Assembly (NCBI RefSeq): GCF_039543665.1
Contig: NZ_BAABKE010000005.1
Location: 186,001-250,000, forward strand
DNA length: 64,000 bases
Source: Wohlfahrtiimonas larvae
GTDB lineage: Bacteria; Pseudomonadota; Gammaproteobacteria; Cardiobacteriales; Wohlfahrtiimonadaceae
Direction of reading: 5' to 3'
Numbering within the stretch: position 1 is the stretch's first letter; the number at the start of each line of letters is the position of its first letter. A program made the translations under genes and the position numbers. The notes below the pieces were generated by a model, which was not told the origin of the DNA, ran no database searches, and was given only the letters and a program-made list of their open reading frames with translations. Shown here piece by piece: positions 35,167-44,118 of the stretch.

Positions 35167-36492
35167 ATGTCAGCAACAATGAGTCAAGAGGTATCGAGCG
35201 CCCCCTCAGCGCGTGCATTAAATAAAGAAGATTATAAAACATTAGGTTTATCATCTTTAGGTGGCACATTAGAATTTTATGATTTTGTCATCTATGCATT
35301 ATATATTGAAATGGTTGTAAAAGCTCTATTCCTACCAGCAAATCTGCAAGGTACAGTGTGGGGGGATATTTATGCTTGGGGTGGTTTTGCAGCAGGTTAT
35401 ATTGCTCGCCCAATCGGTGGAATTATCATGGCGCACTTTGGGGATATCCTCGGGCGCAAAAAAATGTTCACATTAAGTGTTGCGATGATGGCATTGCCAA
35501 CCTTTGTGATTGGTATTATGCCAACGTATGAAACGATAGGTTTGTTAGCGCCAATATTATTAATTGTGATGCGTATGTTCCAAGGCGCAGCAATTGGTGG
35601 TGAAATGCCAGGTGCTTGGGTATTCATCGCAGAGCATACACCTAAAAATCGTTATGGTTTAGGCATTGGTGTATTAACAAGCGGCATTACTGGCGGTATT
35701 TTATTAGGTTTCCTAGTCTCAATCTTGATCGATCTGACTTTTACAAGAGAAGAAATTCTGAACTATGCTTGGAGAATTCCATTCATTGCGGGTGGTTTAT
35801 TTGGTGTGATTTCTGTTTACTTACGCCGTTATTTATCAGAAACACCTATTTTCCAAGAAATGGCTGAGCGTAAAGAATTATCGAAAGAAATTCCAGTTGT
35901 GACAGTTATGAAAAAGCATAAATGGGCATGTGTGATTGTTGCATTGATGACATGGACATTATCTACAACTGTTATGGTGGCAATCTTGATGACGCCAGTG
36001 AAAATCTTAGGTGGGATGTATCAGTTATCATCTATTGATGCGCGTGTGACAGGTTCTATCATGGCGTTGATGCTAACAATCGGCTGTGTGTTGTTCGGGT
36101 GGTTGGAAGATGTCTTAAAAACGCGCTTAACCTCATTAATCGCTTGGGGCGGTTTAGCCATCACATCATTCTTGTTCTATTCATTATTAACAACGCAACC
36201 AAGTTTAGAAATGATCTATATGGGCGCTGCTGTAATGGGTTTATTCACAGGTGCAATTGCCCTTACGCCAATCATTGGTACACGAGCATTTCCAGCAAAA
36301 ATCCGCTATTCAGGTTTATCTTTCTCATATAACTTAGCTTATGCTGTTTTCAGTGCAATCACGCCAGCATTAACTATTTGGTTATTGAGTAAAACGCCAT
36401 TGGGTGCGGCTTGGTACATTGGTGGTGTTGCAGTTTTAGCTATCATTGTGGCATGCATTCCATTGTCTTATAAAGGATGTCAAGAGTCATAA
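35167..36492 (+). CDS. MFS transporter of the metabolite:H+ symporter (MHS) type
   Basis: 441 aa, twelve predicted membrane segments. N-terminal GGTLEFYDFVIYALYIEMVV and the loop 2-3 motif AHFGDILGRKKMF are typical of MHS members (citrate, alpha-ketoglutarate, proline/betaine symporters). RMFQGAAIGGEMPGAWVFIAE is the TM4 signature. A second in-frame ATG lies four codons in; the first has AGGAAA about 8 bases upstream. A proton-coupled carboxylate or amino acid importer is likely; substrate not predictable. Next gene is arcC after a 135-base gap, possibly cotranscribed. Confidence 0.8.
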   Translation: MSATMSQEVSSAPSARALNKEDYKTLGLSSLGGTLEFYDFVIYALYIEMVVKALFLPANLQGTVWGDIYAWGGFAAGYIARPIGGIIMAHFGDILGRKKMFTLSVAMMALPTFVIGIMPTYETIGLLAPILLIVMRMFQGAAIGGEMPGAWVFIAEHTPKNRYGLGIGVLTSGITGGILLGFLVSILIDLTFTREEILNYAWRIPFIAGGLFGVISVYLRRYLSETPIFQEMAERKELSKEIPVVTVMKKHKWACVIVALMTWTLSTTVMVAILMTPVKILGGMYQLSSIDARVTGSIMALMLTIGCVLFGWLEDVLKTRLTSLIAWGGLAITSFLFYSLLTTQPSLEMIYMGAAVMGLFTGAIALTPIIGTRAFPAKIRYSGLSFSYNLAYAVFSAITPALTIWLLSKTPLGAAWYIGGVAVLAIIVACIPLSYKGCQES

Positions 36493-36627
36493 TCAAGTTT
36501 TAAGAAAATAGTAAATAATTGTTTTTATTAATTTATAAGGATTAATTTAATTATTTTAATAGCCACATTATTTGTATTTTCTGTTTTAAACTGCGGATAG
36601 TGACACACTTTATTGAGAGGAAAACAT

Positions 36628-37584
36628 ATGAATGATCAAAAGAAAGTGCCAGTAATGGTATTAGCAATTGGTGGTAATGCATTGATTGAAGATAATAATC
36701 ATCTTGACATGAAATCTCAGCGTAAAGTTGCAGATAAATTAGCAGTAGATGTTGTTAATTTAATTGAAGAAGGTTGGCGTGTTGTATTGACCCATGGCAA
36801 TGGGCCACATGTGGGCATTCATCTAATCCAAGATGCAGCAGCTAAAGAGTTACCACAATATCCATTGGATCATCATGGCTCAAGTACTCAAGGTGAAATT
36901 GGATATTTATTACAATCTGCAATTGGTAATGAATTTAAGCGTCGTGGTATTAATAAACCTGTGGTTTCTGTGATTACTCAGGTTGAAGTAGATCCGACAG
37001 ATCCAGCTTTTGCAACACCCAATAAGCCAGTTGGTGTTTTTATGGATGAAGCAACTGCAAAAGAAAAAGCTGCCACAGAAGGTTGGAATATTGTAGAAGA
37101 TTCAGGCCGTGGTTGGAGAAGAGTAGTCGCTTCGCCAACACCAACAGCCATCGTAGAATTGGATGTGATTAAAAGCTTAGTGGATGCTGATACGTTAGTC
37201 ATCGCTTGTGGCGGTGGTGGTATTCCTGTTCAGCGTAATGCTGATCATACCGTCAGCGGTATTGAAGCTGTGATTGATAAAGATCGTGTTTCATCTTTAT
37301 TAGCAGCAGATTTACAGGCAGATGTCTATTTGATTCCAACAGGCGTTGAGCAAATTGCTGTGAACTTTGGCAAACCTAATCAAGAATGGCTATCAGAATT
37401 ATCAGTTGCGGATGCAGAAAGATACAAAGCAGAAGGACAATTCCCAGCAGGTAGTATGTTGCCAAAAGTAGAATCTTTATTGGATTATATCGAAGCTTGT
37501 CCTCATGGCGTTGGCATTGTAACTAAATTAGAAACAATGGCAGATGCGTTGAAAGGCACAAAAGGTACAAAAATTTATAAGTAA
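36628..37584 (+). CDS. arcC: Carbamate kinase
   Basis: 318 aa from ATG 36628 (GAGAGG upstream; TTG 36613 rejected). Amino-acid-kinase fold: MVLAIGGNALIEDN, LTHGNGPHVGIHL, DHHGSSTQGEIGYLLQ, RVVASPTPTAIVE and ACGGGGIPVQ, GIEAVIDKDR. It makes ATP from carbamoyl phosphate and ADP. No arginine deiminase (arcA) or ornithine transcarbamylase (arcB) is next to it, so carbamoyl phosphate may come from a pathway encoded elsewhere, or the enzyme may run the other way. It follows the MHS transporter. Confidence 0.93.
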   Translation: MNDQKKVPVMVLAIGGNALIEDNNHLDMKSQRKVADKLAVDVVNLIEEGWRVVLTHGNGPHVGIHLIQDAAAKELPQYPLDHHGSSTQGEIGYLLQSAIGNEFKRRGINKPVVSVITQVEVDPTDPAFATPNKPVGVFMDEATAKEKAATEGWNIVEDSGRGWRRVVASPTPTAIVELDVIKSLVDADTLVIACGGGGIPVQRNADHTVSGIEAVIDKDRVSSLLAADLQADVYLIPTGVEQIAVNFGKPNQEWLSELSVADAERYKAEGQFPAGSMLPKVESLLDYIEACPHGVGIVTKLETMADALKGTKGTKIYK

Positions 37585-37602
37585 TAGATTCTTTATCAAG
37601 AA

Positions 37603-37638
37603 AGGCTGATATTAATGGATTAATATCAGCCTATTTTT
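37603..37638. terminator. Terminator between arcC and the lactonase-like gene
   Basis: Perfect 12-bp stem AGGCTGATATTA/TAATATCAGCCT with a 6-base loop, then ATTTTTG. Convergent genes may both use it. Confidence 0.85.
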
Positions 37639-37653
37639 GTAACAATAGAATGA

Positions 37654-38448
37654 TTAGATTAGTAAGTCTAACATCTCTTCAGTTACTTTATTGGGCGACC
37701 CATCAGAAACTTTGATGAAGTCTTGATAATCATGGCCAAAAAATAATACATCACCTGCATCTTGTTGCTGTTTGAGGTAATCAAGAGATTGCAGTATCGT
37801 CTCTTCGTTATCAACTGCAATATTAGGTAAAATTCTTCTTTCAAAGGCTTCGCGTAAATAAGCAGTATCAATGGTAAGGAGTAGGTAGCGATCACCAACC
37901 TTTACTCTGATTGATTGATGGCCATCAGTGTGCCCGTAAGTGGGTACAAGAATGATGCTGCCATCATCATATAAATCATATTCACCATCAATTAGAGAAA
38001 AGTTTTGATGCTGATTGAATAAACGTGGCACATAGTATTTTTTTGCAATATATTCAGGATTATTGGCAGAATCCCATTCTGGTGATTGAATAATCATAAT
38101 GGATTCTGTCAGATCTTTATTGCCACCACAATGATCCCAATGAAGATGGGTATTAATAACATATTTGATGTCGCTTTTATCTAAACCAACTTTTTTTAAC
38201 TGATTGATAATATATTCATCTTTGTTTAATTGAATTTCAAGGCCAAAGTCATTTTGAGTCGTGCCACTTGTTTGTATAAATTCTGAGCTTAAACCCGTAT
38301 CGATAAGAACATTGCCTTTGGGATGTTTAATAAGATAGACAGGAACAGGTACTACAATTATTTCATCGCTCGAGCGGTCTCTGATAAGTGCCTGTGCTGG
38401 GATTTTTATCCAGCCGCAACTCATGATGTATAAATCTGCTTTACTCAT
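37654..38448 (-). CDS. Metallo-beta-lactamase-fold hydrolase, AHL-lactonase-like
   Basis: 264 aa. The dizinc motif HxHxDH is His101-His103-Asp105-His106 in THLHWDHCGG, with later metal ligands in YGHTDGHQS and GHDYQDF. The N-terminal PVPVYLIKHPKGNVLIDTG matches the AiiA/AttM type, whose members open N-acyl homoserine lactones; other lactones or esters are possible. Cytoplasmic, no signal peptide. No AHL synthase was seen in the window. Family confident; substrate inferred. Confidence 0.8.
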   Translation of the reverse strand: MSKADLYIMSCGWIKIPAQALIRDRSSDEIIVVPVPVYLIKHPKGNVLIDTGLSSEFIQTSGTTQNDFGLEIQLNKDEYIINQLKKVGLDKSDIKYVINTHLHWDHCGGNKDLTESIMIIQSPEWDSANNPEYIAKKYYVPRLFNQHQNFSLIDGEYDLYDDGSIILVPTYGHTDGHQSIRVKVGDRYLLLTIDTAYLREAFERRILPNIAVDNEETILQSLDYLKQQQDAGDVLFFGHDYQDFIKVSDGSPNKVTEEMLDLLI

Positions 38449-38800
38449 AATTTTATTCCTAAATTATTTGATAAATTCAATCTATATACAGCCATGCTTG
38501 TAATTTTACAAAAATTTACTTTTGTTTGCCAGTGGGAATATTGCTTATAATCATGTTTAAACTTGTTATTTTAAATTATTTACTAATCATATAGGTATCT
38601 TTTTTGTATTGCAAATATTCTGTAGGCTTTAGCATATAATAAACCATATAGAAAAGATGATTGTTGTATAAATAAATCTTATTTTTACCATTGCTTTTTG
38701 ACTACATAATGTCTATTTTTAATAAGATTAAATAAAGATTAATTTAAAATGATATTAAGTTAATCGGCGGATTAAAAATATCCAGTAATGGAAAAAGGGA
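38449..38800. other. 352-base AT-rich intergenic region upstream of the LysR gene
   Basis: Lies between divergent genes. A possible LysR promoter is TTGACT (38698-38703), 16 bases, TAATAA (38720-38725). No ORF, RNA or repeat was recognised in the rest. Confidence 0.4.
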
Positions 38801-39727
38801 ATGGAGAAGATGAGTCGTTTGTATTTACCCACAACGCATACTATGCGTTGTTTCCAAGTTTCGGCAAAGCATTTAAGCTTTACTCTAGCTGCCGCAGAAT
38901 TGAATTTGACGCAAAGTGCCATCAGTAAACAAGTAGCTTTATTGGAAAGTAGCTTACAAGTTCAGTTATTTGTGCGCAATCGGCAGAAGTTAGAGTTATC
39001 ACCAGCAGGTAGTACATATCTAGTCCATGTGAATGCAATTTTACGAAAGATCGAAGAAACATCACAAGAAATGTTGGCGTATGGTGTTTTTGAAGATGTG
39101 ATCCGGATAGCCTCACATCCATCATTATGTTCTGCATGGTTAGTGAAAGCGTTGAAAGGGTTTACTGCTCATTATGGCGATGTGCAATTATCATTTTATG
39201 AACAGATGCTGACTTATGATCCTGCAGAAGCAGATGTAGATGTTGCCTTTATTTATGGTTATGGTGGTTGGCATGGTATGGAATCCATCGAGCTATTTGA
39301 TGAAGAGATGATTCCTGTGTGCAATCCTGAAGTTTTAGAACGTAATAAAGACCAACCAGAAATTGATATTTATTTTAATACAAGATTAATTGAGTGTCGT
39401 TCTCGTCTAAATACGTGGGATCAGTTTTTTGAACGCTTTAGTCAAATTTATCCCAATGGTTATCGATCATTATTGTTTGATCGTTGGACATCTTGCATCA
39501 GCGCTGCAAAAACAGGTTGTGGATTAGCATTGGTACCAAAAATTTTAGTGGAAGCGGATTTACAAAATGGATGTTTAGTGCCTGCATCTTCCCATCGTTT
39601 AACAGGTGTTGGCTCTTATTATATGGCGTATTTGAAAAGCCATGCAGCAGAACCCAAAGTTAAAATTGTACGTGAATGGATTTTAAATTATTTAGGTAAA
39701 GATCCTGATTATCTACCTGAAGAATAA
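38801..39727 (+). CDS. LysR-family transcriptional regulator
   Basis: 308 aa (305 if the ATG at 38810 is used; GGAG lies too close to decide). N-terminal helix-turn-helix MRCFQVSAKHLSFTLAAAEL then NLTQSAISKQVALLESSLQV, followed by a GcvA-like effector domain. It converges on the putative pipecolate operon (gap 60 bases, separated by a hairpin). Pseudomonas amaAB is also flanked by a LysR gene, so a role in controlling this cluster is plausible but not shown. Confidence 0.88.
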   Translation: MEKMSRLYLPTTHTMRCFQVSAKHLSFTLAAAELNLTQSAISKQVALLESSLQVQLFVRNRQKLELSPAGSTYLVHVNAILRKIEETSQEMLAYGVFEDVIRIASHPSLCSAWLVKALKGFTAHYGDVQLSFYEQMLTYDPAEADVDVAFIYGYGGWHGMESIELFDEEMIPVCNPEVLERNKDQPEIDIYFNTRLIECRSRLNTWDQFFERFSQIYPNGYRSLLFDRWTSCISAAKTGCGLALVPKILVEADLQNGCLVPASSHRLTGVGSYYMAYLKSHAAEPKVKIVREWILNYLGKDPDYLPEE

Positions 39728-39737
39728 ATATCTTCTG

Positions 39738-39762
39738 ATCTTCTCGCCATTGGCGAGAAGAT
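39738..39762. repeat. Perfect 11-bp hairpin without T-run between convergent genes
   Basis: ATCTTCTCGCC/GGCGAGAAGAT with a 3-base loop, between the LysR gene and the FAD oxidase gene. The position suggests a bidirectional transcript end, but neither side has the usual T-tract. Confidence 0.6.
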
Positions 39763-39787
39763 TAAAGCTCAAGTATTTTACGTTAAT

Positions 39788-41098
39788 TTAACGAATTACT
39801 TTTAAGCATTGCCCTAAATGGTACATCGTAAATCCTGATTCAATGAATAGGGATTTCATCTGTGAGTAATTGCATTTAGATTGATCCACAGAAGAGAAAA
39901 AGGGTAATGGAATCGGTGCCATCTCTTGATCTGTTAGATGATCTGCAAATAACTTACCAATCAATGTACCTGTCGTGATTCCACGGCCGTTATAGCCAAT
40001 GGCTGCAATTAAGCCGGGTGCAGGTTCAAAAACTTTTGGCGTATGATTATCTGTAAAGCCTATACGTCCGCACCAACTATATTGCCAATTCATTTTAGTA
40101 CCCAATTGTGGGAAGTAATGTTGCTGAATACGATCTGCCCAGGTTTTGAGATACCAATCAGGTTTATTGATCGCACGCCCCATGCTACCAAGAATTAAAC
40201 GACCTTCTTTATCCAAGCGAATACTACTTAAGACTAAACGCGTATCCCAAGAGCCTTGTTTATAGGGTAAAACAGTCGCGCCAGCGTCACCCATAGGTTC
40301 AGAAGCCACTTGATAATAATAACCGCTGTAAACTGATTTACGATATTCTGATAACTCACCTTCTGCATATGCATTGGTTGCAATGATGACTTTTTCTGCA
40401 CGCACAGAATGATCGAGTGCTGTCACCACCCATTCACCAGGTTTTTCACAATTGACAGATGCAACAGGTGAGTTTTCAAAGATTTTGACACCTAATTTAT
40501 CAGCAGTTTTGGCTAAACCTGTTGCATAAGCAAAAGGATTCACTGTGCCGGCACGATGATCTAACAATGCTGCAGGAATTTTTTGACTACCAGAATATTC
40601 TTCCATGCGAGCGCCTGTTAATAATTCCACAGGTGCACCACGGCGAGTTAATTGTTCATAGCGATCTTGCAATTCTGGTACGCCTTTTTCGCTGTGAGCC
40701 ATATGCAACGTGCCTACTTCTTGTTGTTGTGCATCTATGCCATATTTATTAATGATGGAGAATACTAACTTTGGTGCATCACCTAATGCAGCTACCAAAT
40801 TTTCACCCATCTCTTTGCCAAGAATATCCACCATGAAATCAGGTTTGTTCCAAGTCCCTGCATTCACTAAGCCAACATTACGACCACTGCCACCATAAGC
40901 AATGTGTTGTGCTTCTAGTAATACGACAGATTTACCATGTTCAGCCAAATGAATTGCTGCGGATAATCCTGTAAAACCAGCGCCAATGATGCACACATCT
41001 GCTACTTCATTATTTTGTAACGATCCAAAAGAGACTTTGTCTTCAACTAATGTGTGCCATAAGTTTTCATATTTAAATGAGTGTTGAGAAGTTGTCAT
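39788..41098 (-). CDS. amaA: FAD-dependent amine oxidase, probable L-pipecolate oxidase
   Basis: 436 aa DAO-family flavoprotein. FAD Rossmann motif ADVCIIGAGFTGLSAAIHLA, then SGRNVGLVNAGTW and GTLHMAH...RGAPVELL, blocks I recall from Pseudomonas AmaA (L-pipecolate oxidase). C-terminal FAD contact IAAIGYNGRGITTGTLIG. Reaction expected: L-pipecolate to delta1-piperideine-6-carboxylate. Its partners on the same strand, an Ldh_2 reductase (3 bases away) and an ALDH7 dehydrogenase, complete the pathway to 2-aminoadipate. Alternative: gamma-glutamylputrescine oxidase-like, less likely given the partners. AGGA precedes the ATG. Confidence 0.75.
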   Translation of the reverse strand: MTTSQHSFKYENLWHTLVEDKVSFGSLQNNEVADVCIIGAGFTGLSAAIHLAEHGKSVVLLEAQHIAYGGSGRNVGLVNAGTWNKPDFMVDILGKEMGENLVAALGDAPKLVFSIINKYGIDAQQQEVGTLHMAHSEKGVPELQDRYEQLTRRGAPVELLTGARMEEYSGSQKIPAALLDHRAGTVNPFAYATGLAKTADKLGVKIFENSPVASVNCEKPGEWVVTALDHSVRAEKVIIATNAYAEGELSEYRKSVYSGYYYQVASEPMGDAGATVLPYKQGSWDTRLVLSSIRLDKEGRLILGSMGRAINKPDWYLKTWADRIQQHYFPQLGTKMNWQYSWCGRIGFTDNHTPKVFEPAPGLIAAIGYNGRGITTGTLIGKLFADHLTDQEMAPIPLPFFSSVDQSKCNYSQMKSLFIESGFTMYHLGQCLKVIR

Positions 41099-41101
41099 TT
41101 T

Positions 41102-42112
41102 TTAATTCCTAATCAATGTTTTGAGATTGTCAATCAATGTGTCATCTAGGTCGATAGTGCCTCTCTGTCGGTTTCGATCACGTGCATCAAAACGTCGCTC
41201 TGAAGGCAAACGAACATCAGCTTGGCTGAATTGATTGAGATAATCTTCTGCGCGTTGTGTGGCACTTTGTCTGTCTGTTCCTAAAATGATTTCAGGATCA
41301 ATCGCAATGATGATTTCACCACCATAAGGTAACGCTGCGCCATCTTTGGCTGCTTGTTGAGATTCTTGGCTTGTCAAATCATTAATCAATGGGCCAGCCA
41401 TTAATTCGATCATTGTGGAAATGGCTGTGCCTTTATGTCCACCAAAAGCGAGCATCGCACCTTTCAATGCTTCATTAGGATCATTTGTTGGCTTGCCATT
41501 GGCATCAATCGCAACATCATTAGGTAGTTGTGTCTGATTACGTGCATGTAGTTGGATTTCACCACGCGCAGTTGCACTTGTCGCAAAATCAAAAATATAA
41601 GGACGATCAGGATTAGTGCGTGGCCATGCAAATGCAAATGGATTAGTGCCAAGTAATGGCATTGTGCCACCATGTGGTGCAACCCAAGCGTGGCTTGTTG
41701 TCATGGCTAAGCCCACCAAGTTATGCTTAGCTAGCGCTTCTAGCTCTACCCAAAGTGCAGAAAAGTGAATGCAATGATTCACTGCTAATAAGGCAATGCC
41801 AAATTCTTTTGCGCGTTCAATCAATAATGGTAAGCCTATTTGATGACCGTATTGTGCCGCTGTCATTTGACAATCTACACGGATCACTGCACCTTTATTG
41901 TGTGTGACTTGAGGGATTGCAGTTGGATTCAACATCCCTTTATCAAGATTTTTGATGAGTTCTAATAAACGCCATACACCGTGGGAATGACATTCCGAAA
42001 CTTGTGCTGTGATTAGGTTTTGAGTAATAGCATCGCGTTGGGGTTTGGAAAAACCTCGGCTATCTAAAATTTTCTCGACAAGCTCCTGTAGTTGATTAAT
42101 AGAGATTTGCAT
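41102..42112 (-). CDS. Ldh_2-family NAD(P)H-dependent reductase, probable delta1-piperideine-2-carboxylate reductase
   Basis: 336 aa of the malate/L-lactate dehydrogenase-like (Ldh_2) family, which includes Pseudomonas DpkA, ureidoglycolate dehydrogenase and sulfolactate dehydrogenase. Catalytic-type SHGVWRLLELI near residue 40, cofactor region VGLAMTTSHAWVAPHGG then PLLGTNPFAFAWP. Between an L-pipecolate oxidase-like and an ALDH7 gene, the DpkA activity (piperideine-2-carboxylate to L-pipecolate) is the best fit. Strong AGGAGG before the ATG. A 153-base gap with a hairpin separates it from the dehydrogenase gene upstream. Confidence 0.75.
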   Translation of the reverse strand: MQISINQLQELVEKILDSRGFSKPQRDAITQNLITAQVSECHSHGVWRLLELIKNLDKGMLNPTAIPQVTHNKGAVIRVDCQMTAAQYGHQIGLPLLIERAKEFGIALLAVNHCIHFSALWVELEALAKHNLVGLAMTTSHAWVAPHGGTMPLLGTNPFAFAWPRTNPDRPYIFDFATSATARGEIQLHARNQTQLPNDVAIDANGKPTNDPNEALKGAMLAFGGHKGTAISTMIELMAGPLINDLTSQESQQAAKDGAALPYGGEIIIAIDPEIILGTDRQSATQRAEDYLNQFSQADVRLPSERRFDARDRNRQRGTIDLDDTLIDNLKTLIRN

Positions 42113-42210
42113 TCTCTCCTCCTAATGGGTGTTTGAATCATCCCATGATTTCCTCGGTAGTTTTTAATTATTCGGCTATTGATATAGCTCTTTAGTGTAG
42201 ATATTTAGGG

Positions 42211-42247
42211 CAGAGAAGAGACACGCGGGGAGGCCGTCTCTTCTCTG
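42211..42247. repeat. Perfect 12-bp hairpin inside the pipecolate operon
   Basis: CAGAGAAGAGAC/GTCTCTTCTCTG with a 13-base GC-rich loop, between the ALDH7 gene and the Ldh_2 gene. No T-run on either side, so it looks like a processing or stability element rather than a simple terminator. Confidence 0.65.
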
Positions 42248-42265
42248 ATTAGATTAAGTATTACC

Positions 42266-43765
42266 TTAATCGAATTTTACGCCTTGTGCGAGTGGTAATT
42301 CACGTGAGTAGTTGATCGTGTTGGTTTGGCGACGCATGTAGCCTTTCCAAGAATCAGAGCCAGATTCACGGCCACCACCAGTTTCTTTTTCACCGCCAAA
42401 TGCACCACCGATCTCCGCACCGCTTGTACCGATATTCACGTTTGCGATACCGCAATCACTACCTGCCGCAGATTGGAAGAATTCAGCTTCTCTCACATCG
42501 TTTGTAAAGATACATGATGATAAGCCTTGTGGTACATTGTTGTTCATCGCCATTGCGTCTGCAAAGTTTTCATATTCCATCACATAAAGGATTGGTGCGA
42601 ATGTTTCTGTTTCCACCACTTCGTTTTGCTCAGGCATTTCAACAATTGCAGGTTTTACATAGTATGCATTTGGCATTTCATCAGCTAATACACGCTCGCC
42701 ACCATGAACAACACCGCCAGAAGCTTTTGCTCTTGCTAATGCTGATTGCATCTCATCAAATGAACCTTTATCGATCAGTGGTCCAACTAAGTTATTTGTA
42801 TCGCGTGGAGAACCAACAGGAATAGTATTGTAAGATGCTTTTAAACGCTCTAATACTTGTGCTTTCACTGATTTGTGAATGATCAAGCGGCGAAGCGTTG
42901 TACAACGTTGACCCGCTGTACCCACAGCACTGAACAGAATTGCGCGAACTGCTAATTCTAAATCGGCTGATTCAGTCAAGATCATTGCGTTGTTGCCACC
43001 TAATTCTAAGATAGAGCGACCAAAGCGTGCTGCAACTTTAGGACCAATTTCACGCCCCATGCGAGTACTACCTGTTGCGCTCACTAATGCTACTTTATGG
43101 TTCTCAACGATCGCGTTACCGCAGTTACGTGCACCCATCACTAATTGTGATAAGTTTTTCGGTGCTGAACCAAAACGAGCCACCGCTTTTTCAAATACTG
43201 CTTGGCATGCCAAAGCTGTTAAAGGTGTTTTTTCTGATGGTTTCCAAACAACTGGGTTACCACAGATCAATGCTAATGCAGAGTTCCAAGACCAAACAGC
43301 CATTGGGAAGTTAAATGCTGTGATTACGCCCACAACACCTAAAGGATGCCATGTTTCACGCATGTGGTGACCAGGGCGCTCTGATGCGATTGTCAAACCG
43401 TACAATTGGCGCGATAAACCCACAGCAAAGTCACAGATATCAATCATTTCTTGAACTTCGCCCAATGCTTCTGATTGAATTTTACCTGCTTCTAAAGTGA
43501 TGACTGCTGCGAGATCTTCCTTGTGCTCGCGCAATACTTCGCCCAATACACGAACCAATTCACCACGAATTGGTGCAGGTACGGTACGCCATTCTAAAAA
43601 GGCATCATGTGCATCATCAATGATTTTGTCTGTTGCTGCTTCATCAATGAATTTAAGTTTTGCGATCACTGCGCCATCTAATGGGCTATGCACTTCGTGT
43701 GTACCACCATTTAATACTTCATCTGAAATGCCTAATTTATTTAAAACTTTTGTTGAAATTTCCAT
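42266..43765 (-). CDS. amaB: ALDH7-type dehydrogenase, 2-aminoadipate semialdehyde/piperideine-6-carboxylate dehydrogenase
   Basis: 499 aa. ALDH core with ELGGNNAMIL (general base Glu) and GTAGQRCTTLRR (catalytic Cys), NAD-binding FNFPMAVWSWNSALALICGN, and VSATGSTRMGREI. The C-terminus SGAEIGGAFGGEKETGGGRE followed by WKGYMRRQTNTINYS is characteristic of the ALDH7/antiquitin and AmaB group. Converts 2-aminoadipate semialdehyde (open form of piperideine-6-carboxylate) to L-2-aminoadipate. First gene of the amaB-Ldh_2-amaA unit; AAGGAAAG precedes the start. Confidence 0.85.
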   Translation of the reverse strand: MEISTKVLNKLGISDEVLNGGTHEVHSPLDGAVIAKLKFIDEAATDKIIDDAHDAFLEWRTVPAPIRGELVRVLGEVLREHKEDLAAVITLEAGKIQSEALGEVQEMIDICDFAVGLSRQLYGLTIASERPGHHMRETWHPLGVVGVITAFNFPMAVWSWNSALALICGNPVVWKPSEKTPLTALACQAVFEKAVARFGSAPKNLSQLVMGARNCGNAIVENHKVALVSATGSTRMGREIGPKVAARFGRSILELGGNNAMILTESADLELAVRAILFSAVGTAGQRCTTLRRLIIHKSVKAQVLERLKASYNTIPVGSPRDTNNLVGPLIDKGSFDEMQSALARAKASGGVVHGGERVLADEMPNAYYVKPAIVEMPEQNEVVETETFAPILYVMEYENFADAMAMNNNVPQGLSSCIFTNDVREAEFFQSAAGSDCGIANVNIGTSGAEIGGAFGGEKETGGGRESGSDSWKGYMRRQTNTINYSRELPLAQGVKFD

Positions 43766-44118
43766 CTTAAACTTTCCTTTGTTACGTAGAAGATGACTTG
43801 ATCCTACAATGTAACTACGAATATAGACAAGCGAACTATATGCACAGAGTTATTCTTTTTAGGAATGATAATCATAAAATCCTTATGAATCTTTGATTTA
43901 TCTTTGTTAGGAAAAAAATTCATAAAGTTCTGAATTCATATCTTTTGACACTTTTAGCGCAAAAAAGTGATGATCAATCTAATCAATGTAGTTAAAAAGA
44001 TTTATAAAATTAATTTGAAGTGATTGATTATACATGGTTTTATTGTATTGCCACTCTAAATTAATCATATAAAAATTAAAAAAATATCAGTATAAATGGC
44101 TGAATTAGGAGGATAGGA
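43766..44118. other. 353-base divergent intergenic region (amaB / YkvI copy 2)
   Basis: AT-rich, must hold promoters for both directions. TTGACA at 43945-43950 has no strong -10 at the right distance. ATGATAATCAT (43865-43875) is an 11-base dyad resembling the core of a Fur box. ATTCATA occurs twice within about 20 bases around 43918-43940. Nothing was decisive. Confidence 0.4.

Noticed and set aside
39788..41098. Glycine oxidase or D-amino acid dehydrogenase as function of the FAD enzyme
   Set aside because: Sequence blocks and the ALDH7/Ldh_2 partners fit L-pipecolate oxidase better; retained only as a weaker alternative.
42990..43370. 126-codon open frame on the plus strand
   Set aside because: Antisense shadow of amaB; no ribosome site and low-complexity composition, while the ALDH frame is fully conserved.
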